Assembly: GCA_947624395.1 (NCBI GenBank)
Contig: CANQKA010000006.1
Span: 1-46,810 of the forward strand
Origin: an uncultured Oscillospiraceae bacterium
Lineage (GTDB): Bacteria; Bacillota; Clostridia; Oscillospirales; Oscillospiraceae
Direction: 5' to 3'
DNA: 46,810 nt
How positions within the stretch are numbered: position 1 is the first letter of the stretch; the number at the start of each line of letters is the position of its first letter. Both the position numbers and the translations under genes were made by a program. Shown here piece after piece: positions 40,745 through 46,810 of the stretch. The notes beneath the pieces are model-generated. The model had not been told where the DNA came from. It worked only from the letters and a program-made list of their open reading frames with translations, and searched no databases.

Positions 40745-41450
40745 CGCCATCCCGTACCCGGATGAAGCGGCCAAGGAGCGCAGCATAACCGCCATTCTGG
40801 ACGCCGGCGTGCCCGAGCCCCGCCAGAGCTTTTGGGGCTTTCTGGCCGATGTGTTCCATTTTGAATGGCTGCCCATCGTGGGCTTTCAGGCCGTCGCGCT
40901 GCTCCTTGCGGGGCTTTACTTATACGGCGCGTCGAAGGACCTGAAATATCTGCCCGTGTTTATCCCACTGTTCATTCTGGCCGCTGTTCCCGCGCTTTTT
41001 CAAGGGCAATACTTTGGGACGAGCGAGATGGAGGCGGTGACCCGTTCCTCCGGGGCTAAGATCGTGCTGGCAAAGCTGGTCCTGGCTGGCGCGGCCGATC
41101 TCATATGCATGACCATGCTGCTGTGGCTGGAGGTCCGCCTGACCGGGAGCGTCCGGGACCTGGGGCGCATGATTTTATACTGCCTGGTGCCCTATCTGGT
41201 CTGCATGACCGTTCTTCTGCACCTTATCCGGAGCGGGAGAAAAAACGGCATGACGCTGGCCATTGTCGCGTCGCTGGGTTCGTGCCTTTTCTGGCGAATT
41301 TCTTCCCGCATAGTGCCGGGGTTGTACGAACTGTCGGCGGTGGGGGTGTGGTTCGCCGCGTTCACCGTCTTCTCAGCGTTCTTTGCGCGGGAGATATGTT
41401 TACTCATCAAAGCCAACAAGGAGGGCAGAATGTATGGAACTGTCGTTTGA
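40737..41450 (+). CDS. membrane protein co-transcribed with ECF sigma factor (candidate anti-sigma factor)
   Basis: A 237-residue protein: a ~40-residue cytosolic start (DAIPYPDEAAKERSITAIL...) and about six membrane helices. It overlaps the sigma gene by 8 bases (ATG inside the sigma tail), the classical position of an anti-sigma factor. There is no zinc HxxxCxxC motif, so it is not a standard ZAS anti-sigma protein. ABC ATPase follows with overlap. Function is inferred from position only. Confidence 0.7.
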   Translation: MRDAIPYPDEAAKERSITAILDAGVPEPRQSFWGFLADVFHFEWLPIVGFQAVALLLAGLYLYGASKDLKYLPVFIPLFILAAVPALFQGQYFGTSEMEAVTRSSGAKIVLAKLVLAGAADLICMTMLLWLEVRLTGSVRDLGRMILYCLVPYLVCMTVLLHLIRSGRKNGMTLAIVASLGSCLFWRISSRIVPGLYELSAVGVWFAAFTVFSAFFAREICLLIKANKEGRMYGTVV

Positions 41451-42300
41451 CCGTCTGACAAAACACTACGGCAGCAAGATCGCCGTGGACCGGGTGAGCG
41501 CCACGCTGACCCCCGGCGTCTACGGTCTCTTAGGCGCCAACGGCGCGGGCAAGACCACGCTCATGCGGATGCTGTGCGCAATTTTGGAGTCCACCTCCGG
41601 CGAGGTATTTTTCAACGGGGAAGAGGTGACGGGCATGGGCGCGGCGTACCGGAACGTGCTGGGCTATCTGCCGCAGGACTTTGGCTATTACCCCCACTAC
41701 ACCGCCGAGGAATTTCTCGCCTACATCGCCACGCTGAAAGGGATACCCCGTGGCACGGCCCAAAGCCGTATCCGGGAACTGCTGGGCACCGTGGGGCTGT
41801 CGGGCGCGGCAAAGAAAAAGCTGCGCACTTTTTCCGGCGGCATGAAACAGCGTGTGGGCATCGCCCAGGCTTTGCTAAACGACCCGAAGGTGCTTATCCT
41901 GGACGAGCCCACGGCGGGCCTGGACCCCAAAGAGCGGGTGCATCTGCGCAATCTCCTGGCGGACTACGCCGGGGACCGTATCGTGATATTGTCCACCCAC
42001 ATCGTGTCCGACGTGGAGGCCATCGCGGACCAGGTGTTCGTGATGAAAAACGGACAGTTTATTTTGCGGGGCACTGTCCCGGAGCTTGTCCGACAGGCCG
42101 GCGGCAAGGTCTGGGAGCTGACCGTTCCCGAGGCCCAGGCCAGGACGTGGGAGAAACGGTTTACGGTGGCGAATTTCCGCCATGAGGGGGACAATGTGGT
42201 GCTGCGCATCATATCCGACCAGCGGCCCTCGGAATTGGCCGTGACGTGCAAGGCGACGATGGAGGACCTGTATCTCTATCATTTTGGCGGGGAGGCGTGA
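41434..42300 (+). CDS. ABC transporter ATPase (exporter type)
   Basis: A 288-residue ATPase: Walker A GANGAGKTT, Q-loop YLPQDFGYYP, signature FSGGMKQRV, Walker B VLILDEPTAGLDP, H-loop STHIVSD. The layout, single nucleotide domain with a C-terminal ~75-residue tail, fits the CcmA/drug-exporter group. SD GGAGGG precedes ATG 41434; the first 17 bases overlap the end of the membrane protein. Functions with the permease downstream. Confidence 0.93.
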   Translation: MELSFDRLTKHYGSKIAVDRVSATLTPGVYGLLGANGAGKTTLMRMLCAILESTSGEVFFNGEEVTGMGAAYRNVLGYLPQDFGYYPHYTAEEFLAYIATLKGIPRGTAQSRIRELLGTVGLSGAAKKKLRTFSGGMKQRVGIAQALLNDPKVLILDEPTAGLDPKERVHLRNLLADYAGDRIVILSTHIVSDVEAIADQVFVMKNGQFILRGTVPELVRQAGGKVWELTVPEAQARTWEKRFTVANFRHEGDNVVLRIISDQRPSELAVTCKATMEDLYLYHFGGEA

Positions 42301-42301
42301 C

Positions 42302-43525
42302 ATGGAGCTTTTTCGACTGGAACATAAGAAATTATGGCGTAAGACCAGCGTGCGGGTCTGCGTGTTACTTTGCTTTGCCTATGTGGTGCTGTTCGGCGGC
42401 TTTCTCTCTTACCAGTGGTTCGAGTTTGGCAGCTCCAATGATGTCACCAGCGCTTTCGGCAACCGTTTCGATGGCTGGACAGAGATACGTGCCAGCCAGG
42501 CCCAAGCGGCCCGGTACGGCGGTCTGCTCACGGACGAGTCTTTCCAGCAAATGGTGTCGGACCTACAGCAATATGACGCCGCAGGAATGGAAAGCGGGCT
42601 GGGACGCAGCGAGCGGACCCTGCTCAACGGCTGGCTCAGCCAGCTCTATCCGGAGCTGGAGGAGCAGGACCGGGGGCTCTACTCCGTCCTGATGGCCTAC
42701 TATGTGGACACGTCGCGGTTAACGGATTTTTACGCACGACGGGACGCGGTGCTGGAAGATTTTCTGCACAGCCAAGGGCAGTGGACCGGACCGGAGGGGG
42801 AACTGCTGCGAGGGATGGACGCCCAGGTGGAAAAGCCCTTCCGATATCAGTGGATAAGCGGCTGGCAGAAGGTGCTGGGTGATGCGTTGCCGGATCTGGG
42901 CATAGTCATGGCCCTGTTCCTTGCCATTATCCTCTCGCCGACTTTCGCGGGGGAGTGGCGCAACAACACCGCGCCGCTGCTCCTGACCACGGACGGGGGC
43001 TGGCGTCGCCTGGCGCTGGCAAAGATCCTCAGCGGCCTGACCTTCGCGGTGGAGTTATTTGCGCTTCTGGCCATAGGCGGCGTCACGGCACAGCTTATCT
43101 TTCTGGGCACCAGCGGGTGGGATATGCCCATCCAGACCATGAAGCTTTTAGCCGTGGCCCCGTGGAATATGCTGCAAGCGGAGATATACGAATACGGTTT
43201 TACCCTGCTTGGCGTCATCGGCTATGCCGGGGTGGTGCTGCTCCTGTCCGCGCTGGTAAAAAGCAACGTACTGGCGCTGCTTTTGAGCCTGGCGGCGGTG
43301 TACGGGCCCATGGTGGCCGCCCAGTACCTGCCCATGGGCGCGCAGAAAGCGCTGGAACTGCTTCCCCTGGTAGGCAGCGCATCGGACATATTCCGCACCA
43401 ATACATTCCACATCTTCGGCAAATACATTTGGTCCCCCTGGCTGCTCGTCACCGTCCCGTTCGTGATCGGCCTTATCTGCATCCCCTTTGCCATTTTGAA
43501 ATGGTCCCGGCGGCAAAAAGCGTAA
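42302..43525 (+). CDS. ABC transporter permease (ABC-2 type)
   Basis: A 407-residue membrane protein: one N-terminal helix (VCVLLCFAYVVLFGGFLSYQ), a ~150-residue extracytoplasmic loop, then five C-terminal helices (IVMALFLAIILSPTFAGEWR, VELFALLAIGGVTAQ, ...). It starts one base after the ATPase stop, with SD GGGGAGG. Likely exports a peptide, lipid or drug under ECF sigma control; substrate unknown. Confidence 0.88.
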   Translation: MELFRLEHKKLWRKTSVRVCVLLCFAYVVLFGGFLSYQWFEFGSSNDVTSAFGNRFDGWTEIRASQAQAARYGGLLTDESFQQMVSDLQQYDAAGMESGLGRSERTLLNGWLSQLYPELEEQDRGLYSVLMAYYVDTSRLTDFYARRDAVLEDFLHSQGQWTGPEGELLRGMDAQVEKPFRYQWISGWQKVLGDALPDLGIVMALFLAIILSPTFAGEWRNNTAPLLLTTDGGWRRLALAKILSGLTFAVELFALLAIGGVTAQLIFLGTSGWDMPIQTMKLLAVAPWNMLQAEIYEYGFTLLGVIGYAGVVLLLSALVKSNVLALLLSLAAVYGPMVAAQYLPMGAQKALELLPLVGSASDIFRTNTFHIFGKYIWSPWLLVTVPFVIGLICIPFAILKWSRRQKA

Positions 43526-43540
43526 CGCCGCCGCACAACA

Positions 43541-43576
43541 AAAAACCGCCTCCCCGACGGGGAGGCGGAACTTTTT
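43541..43576. terminator. bidirectional terminator between exporter operon and secG
   Basis: CCGCCTCCCC/GGGGAGGCGG with a 3-nt loop, A run on the left, T run on the right; serves both converging transcripts. Confidence 0.88.
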
Positions 43577-43584
43577 GCATTATA

Positions 43585-43812
43585 TCAGATGAAGTTCAGC
43601 GCCAGAGTCAGCGCCACGAACACCAGCGCGACCCACTTGGTCATCTTCGCCAGCTTGGCGTCCCATGTTTTGGCCTTTGTCTTGGTCATGAACGTGTCCG
43701 CGCCGCCGGCGATGGCGCCGGACAGGCCGGAGCGCTTGCCGCTCTGGAACAGGATAACGACGATCAGGAACAGGCAGGAGAGAAGATGCAATATCGAGAT
43801 GGCAATGGTCAT
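43585..43812 (-). CDS. secG: preprotein translocase subunit SecG
   Basis: A 75-residue protein of two membrane helices flanking a short cytosolic loop: MTIAISILHLLSCLFLIVVILFQ then SGKRSGLSGAIAGGAD, the conserved SecG glycine-rich loop, and VALVFVALTLALNFI. It aids SecYEG-dependent export. Start at ATG 43812, 8 bp after AAGGGTG; the upstream TTG frame is less likely. Monocistronic. Confidence 0.92.
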   Translation of the reverse strand: MTIAISILHLLSCLFLIVVILFQSGKRSGLSGAIAGGADTFMTKTKAKTWDAKLAKMTKWVALVFVALTLALNFI

Positions 43813-43846
43813 GATAGTTTCACCCTTTTTCAAAATTAGCTAAACT

Positions 43847-43875
43847 AATATAGCACACCTGTCCCATGAAATCAA
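43847..43875 (-). promoter_or_regulatory. promoter of secG
   Basis: Minus strand TTGATT (43875-43870), 17-bp spacer, TATATT (43852-43847). The leader has an ATTAG/CTAAT inverted repeat (43835-43850). Confidence 0.8.
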
Positions 43876-43910
43876 GCCTTTTTTGCCCTTTTTTTCATTT
43901 TTTCCCGCCC

Positions 43911-43939
43911 TTGCGCAGCGCGCCCCGATGGCCTATAAT
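43911..43939 (+). promoter_or_regulatory. promoter of the RluA-type gene
   Basis: TTGCGC (43911-43916), 17-bp spacer, TATAAT (43934-43939). Only 18 bp separate the -10 from the start codon. Confidence 0.7.
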
Positions 43940-43957
43940 CAAGGCGCGAGGTGCGAT

Positions 43958-44599
43958 ATGGAATTTCTCTATCTGGATAAACGCGTGGCTGTCTGCGTCA
44001 AACCGGCGGGGGTGCTGTCCACCGACGAACCGGGTGGCATGCCGGACCTGATACGGCAGGCCCTTGGGGACGAGCACGCCTGTGTGCGCACGGTCCATCG
44101 CTTGGACCGTGTGGTCGGCGGCGTCATGGTGTTTGCCCGGTCTGTCTACGCGGCCCGGGAACTGAGCCGCCAGGTCCGGGACGGCCAGTTTGAAAAAGAG
44201 TACCTGGCCGTGGTCCACGGCACGCCGGAGCCGTCCAAGGGCAGGATGGAGGACCTTCTGCGCCGGGACACGCTTGCGCGCAGGACGTATATCGCCGACG
44301 GTCCCGGCAAGGACGTGCGTCCGGCCGCGCTGGAATACGAGACGCTGGCAATTCGCCAGGGCTTGGCCCTTGTCCGCGTAAAGCTGCTCACCGGCCGGAC
44401 CCATCAGATACGCTGCCAGTTCGCCAGCCGCGATTTGCCTCTGGTGGGGGACAAAAAATACGGCGACGGCGCTGACCCCTGCGGCATTGCATTGTGGTCG
44501 CATAAAGTCCGGTTTATGCACCCCGAGACAGGGGAGAAGATGGAGTTTATGCAGCCGATTCCGTATGTTTATCCATTTTTCCTGTTTTTGGGCGAATAA
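43958..44599 (+). CDS. RluA-family pseudouridine synthase
   Basis: A 213-residue enzyme; catalytic segment HRLDRVVGGVMVFARS holds the conserved Asp of RluA proteins (HRLDxxTSG). Further: YLAVVHGTPEPSKGRMEDLL, LLTGRTHQIRCQF and LVGDKKYGD. It isomerises uridine in rRNA or tRNA; the exact site is not readable. Start at ATG 43958, preceded by GCGAGG, because homology begins at LYLDKRVAVCVKPAG; the open frame upstream runs through the promoter. The motif has V-G in place of the usual T-S. Confidence 0.9.
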   Translation: MEFLYLDKRVAVCVKPAGVLSTDEPGGMPDLIRQALGDEHACVRTVHRLDRVVGGVMVFARSVYAARELSRQVRDGQFEKEYLAVVHGTPEPSKGRMEDLLRRDTLARRTYIADGPGKDVRPAALEYETLAIRQGLALVRVKLLTGRTHQIRCQFASRDLPLVGDKKYGDGADPCGIALWSHKVRFMHPETGEKMEFMQPIPYVYPFFLFLGE

Positions 44600-44655
44600 C
44601 CGGCGTATAATCGGTCCTTGCGATCATTTTTGCTTTTGGAAATATACATTATATA

Positions 44656-45492
44656 TTACTTCAACTGTCCGGGGCTGACGCCGAAGCACTCCCGGAATGC
44701 CCGGAAAAAGGTGGAGTATTCCTCGAAGCCGCTGTCGGCCGCGGCCTTGCTGGCGTCCACGCCGGTGCGGATGAGCTGGGCGGCGTACAGGAGCCGCCGC
44801 TGGCGCACGTAGGCGTGGACGGTGGTGCCGGTCTGGGCCTTGAACAGCCGCATGAAGTGATACTTGCTCAGATAGACCCGCTCGGCCAGCTCCTCCGCGG
44901 TCAGGGGTCGGCTGAGGTTTTCCTGAATGTAGGAGAGCGTATCGGCGATTTTTGGGTCGTATTGGGGGCTTGGGTCCGGCTGCTGGCTGCCGCCGCTGAG
45001 GGATATGCGGTTGATGAGGATGAGAAGCTGCATCACCAGCGTGTCCCGCAGGGTCTGTGCGCCGAACTGGCCGTCGTCCCCGGCCTTTTCCAGCGCTGCC
45101 AGCAGCGCGCCCAACGACTGTGCGTCCGGCTGGCCGGGAGAGAGCCGGTACTGGCCCTGCTTGTCGGCCCGCTCAAAGCACCCCGTCAACGCCGCCTCCG
45201 GCGATGCCCGCTCGATAAACTGCCGGTCCAGATAGAGGATCACCCGCTCATATGGCTTTGACTGGTCGATCAGCGCCTTGTGTATCACGTGGTGCTGGAT
45301 GAGCAGAATGTCCCATGGCCGCAGGGCGTATGTCTGGCTCTCCACCAGATAGTTCACGTTCCCGGCCAGCAATATGACGATCTTGTCGAACTCGTGGAAG
45401 TGGAAGTCCCGCTCCTGTCCGGCGGTGTCCCGCAGGTGGAACAGGTGATAGTTCTCGGTGAGATAGCCCTCCCGGCTGTAGCTGCTGCGCAT
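44656..45492 (-). CDS. AraC-family regulator with cupin sensor domain
   Basis: A 278-residue regulator. N-terminal cupin-type sensor (DFHFHEFDKIVILLAGNVNYLVE, then RPWDILLIQHHVIHKA). C-terminal ~100 residues: two HTHs, TAEELAERVYLSKYHFMRLFKAQTG and SKAAADSGFEEYSTFFRAFRE, ending FGVSPGQLK. The start at 45492 is the ATG that follows AGGGGGT; a longer open frame upstream is non-coding. Transcribed toward the RluA gene, divergent from nrdD. Ligand and targets unknown. Confidence 0.9.
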   Translation of the reverse strand: MRSSYSREGYLTENYHLFHLRDTAGQERDFHFHEFDKIVILLAGNVNYLVESQTYALRPWDILLIQHHVIHKALIDQSKPYERVILYLDRQFIERASPEAALTGCFERADKQGQYRLSPGQPDAQSLGALLAALEKAGDDGQFGAQTLRDTLVMQLLILINRISLSGGSQQPDPSPQYDPKIADTLSYIQENLSRPLTAEELAERVYLSKYHFMRLFKAQTGTTVHAYVRQRRLLYAAQLIRTGVDASKAAADSGFEEYSTFFRAFRECFGVSPGQLK

Positions 45493-45520
45493 GATATGAC
45501 CCCCTGTCAGACCAGAAAAC

Positions 45521-45549
45521 AGCATACCGCATTTTTTGCATGATAGCAA
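45521..45549 (-). promoter_or_regulatory. promoter of the AraC-type gene
   Basis: Minus strand TTGCTA (45549-45544), 17-bp spacer, TATGCT (45526-45521). About 28 bp before the start. Between here and 45712 I see no further feature. Confidence 0.65.
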
Positions 45550-45712
45550 GTGCATTTTTCGTCCCGCATTGCGGTTTTGAAAAAACCTGCCGGTCGGCTT
45601 GTGGCAGGAAGCGGAAAAATTTTTTGCCCGCCGCTTGGGAGATACTGATATAAATATTACAAAAAATTACGAAAATCCAGCGTTTCCAGGACTTTGCGGC
45701 CCTTTTTCAGCG

Positions 45713-45766
45713 CAACAAAATATTGTCACAAAACTTATTGACAGCCACAACATCTTGTGCTAATAT
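45713..45766 (+). promoter_or_regulatory. nrdD promoter with two NrdR boxes
   Basis: TTGACA (45738-45743), 17-bp spacer, TAATAT (45761-45766). Two 16-bp near-palindromes match the NrdR box pattern (ACA...TGT): CAACAAAATATTGTCA at 45713-45728 and CCACAACATCTTGTGC at 45745-45760, start to start 32 bp, about three helical turns. The second fills the -35/-10 spacer, so NrdR binding would block polymerase. Confidence 0.85.
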
Positions 45767-45834
45767 TGATTCCGCTGGCGTTATGTAACCACACGCTATG
45801 CCCCAGAGAGATAGAGGAGAAGAGGTCGTTACCC

Positions 45835-46810
45835 ATGAAGATCATCAAGAGAAACGGTTCCGAGGTCACATTCGATATAACGAAGATCATCGCCGCCATC
45901 AGCAAGGCCAACGACGTGGTGGACGAGGATATGCGCATGACCGCCACCCAGATACGCCGTATCGCAGATTCGGTGGAGAAGGCCTGCGTGGAGCTGGGGC
46001 GTTCTCCCTCCGTGGAGGAGATACAGGACATGGTGGAGGAGCAGATCATGGCCCACGGCGCCTATGAGGTCGCCAAGCGGTACATCACCTACCGGTACAC
46101 CCGCAGCCTTGTCCGCCAGTCCAACACCACGGACGACAAGATACTGTCCCTGATCGAGTGCAACAACGAGGAAGCCAAGCAGGAAAACTCCAACAAGAAC
46201 CCGGTGGTCAACTCCACCCAGCGGGACTATATGGCCGGCGAGGTCAGCCGGGACATCACCAACCGTCTGCTGCTGCCCAAGGAGATCGTGGAGGCCCACG
46301 AGGAGGGCATCATCCACTTCCATGACGCGGACTACTATGCCCAGCACATGCACAACTGCGACCTGGTGAACCTGGAGGACATGCTGCAAAACGGCACCGT
46401 CATCACCGACACCCTGATCGAGCGGCCTCACAGCTTTGCCACCGCCTGCAACATCGCCACCCAGATCGTGGCGCAGGTGGCCTCCAACCAGTACGGCGGC
46501 CAGTCCATCTCCCTGGCCCACCTGGCGCCCTTTGTCCAGGTCAGCCGTGAGAAGATACGCTCCATCGTCCGGGACGAGATCAGCACCCTTGGCGTGGTCC
46601 CCACCACCGAGCAGGTGGACCAGATCGTGGAAAAGCGCCTGCGGGAAGAGATACGCCGCGGCGTGCAGACCATCCAGTACCAGGTGGTGACCCTGCTGAC
46701 CACCAACGGACAGGCCCCCTTTGTCACCGTTTTCATGTACCTGAACGAGGCCAAGAGCGAGCAGGAGAAGAAGGACCTGGCCATCATCATCGAGGAGACC
46801 CTGCTGCAGC
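45835..46810 (+). CDS. nrdD: anaerobic ribonucleoside-triphosphate reductase NrdD, N-terminal part (3' end outside window)
   Basis: The frame is open from ATG 45835 to the window end (325 codons). Residues ~1-90 are an ATP-cone domain (IIKRNGSEVTFDITKIIAAI, ending YRYTRSLVR), the allosteric site. Then QRDYMAGEVSRDITNRLLLP, IIHFHDADYYAQHMHNCDLVNL and NQYGGQSISLAHLAPFV, matching class III ribonucleotide reductases. It makes dNTPs from NTPs anaerobically using a glycyl radical; the radical Gly lies in the missing C-terminus. The SD GAGGAGAAGAGG lies before ATG. NrdR boxes upstream fit dNTP-responsive control. Confidence 0.94.
   Translation, partial: MKIIKRNGSEVTFDITKIIAAISKANDVVDEDMRMTATQIRRIADSVEKACVELGRSPSVEEIQDMVEEQIMAHGAYEVAKRYITYRYTRSLVRQSNTTDDKILSLIECNNEEAKQENSNKNPVVNSTQRDYMAGEVSRDITNRLLLPKEIVEAHEEGIIHFHDADYYAQHMHNCDLVNLEDMLQNGTVITDTLIERPHSFATACNIATQIVAQVASNQYGGQSISLAHLAPFVQVSREKIRSIVRDEISTLGVVPTTEQVDQIVEKRLREEIRRGVQTIQYQVVTLLTTNGQAPFVTVFMYLNEAKSEQEKKDLAIIIEETLLQ

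Overview
The window is about 60% G+C and carries compact, strongly SD-led genes, bare sigma-A promoters of the TTGACA-17-TATAAT type, rho-independent terminators, Gram-positive style surface anchoring, GTP-type PEP carboxykinase and an anaerobic ribonucleotide reductase. Together these point to a strictly anaerobic, high-GC member of the Clostridia, most likely a gut Oscillospiraceae/Ruminococcaceae-type bacterium. The assignment is inferred from gene content; no marker rRNA is present.

Layout. Positions 1-2606: end of an AraR-like GntR/LACI-type repressor, an AraC-type regulator and a ClpP-fold protein of the TepA type. Positions 2648-3575: tRNA-Gln followed by a solitary IS200-type element. 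Positions 3603-6673: a ribosomally made peptide (RiPP) cluster, read leftward from a divergent promoter: a 74-residue precursor with seven Ala-Cys-Gly units, a radical SAM/SPASM maturase, a nitroreductase and a flavin-barrel/ferredoxin fusion, with a divergent HxlR regulator and a clear shared operator. Positions 6714-10477: a PfkB sugar kinase, RsmA and PEP carboxykinase. Positions 10505-20960: tRNA-Leu and a giant (3366 residue) repeat-built, sortase-type surface protein read leftward. Positions 21113-25505: an orphan GmrSD-type (DUF262/DUF1524) nuclease, then an M3 oligopeptidase.

Positions 25605-34085 hold an oligopeptide ABC transporter operon (binding protein, two permeases, two ATPases, small membrane protein) with two striking architectural oddities: the OppC-type permease carries a roughly 320-residue RCC1-like propeller between its first two membrane segments, and the OppF-type ATPase carries a roughly 190-residue helical/coiled-coil insert between Walker A and the Q-loop. 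Its mRNA leader is packed with hairpins. Positions 34221-37735: a MATE exporter, rfbA-rfbB (dTDP-sugar synthesis) and tRNA-Ala. Positions 37827-37961: two copies of a hairpin-containing intergenic repeat. Positions 37984-40105: DUF554 membrane protein, ArsC/Spx-type protein, GpsA. Positions 40152-43525: an ECF sigma factor operon with a membrane protein and an ABC exporter. Positions 43585-46810: SecG, an RluA-type pseudouridine synthase, an AraC regulator, and the start of nrdD behind a promoter carrying two NrdR boxes.

The strongest candidates for unusual biology are (i) the ACG-repeat RiPP cluster with its additional redox genes and HxlR control, and (ii) the peptide transporter whose permease and ATPase both contain large inserted domains.
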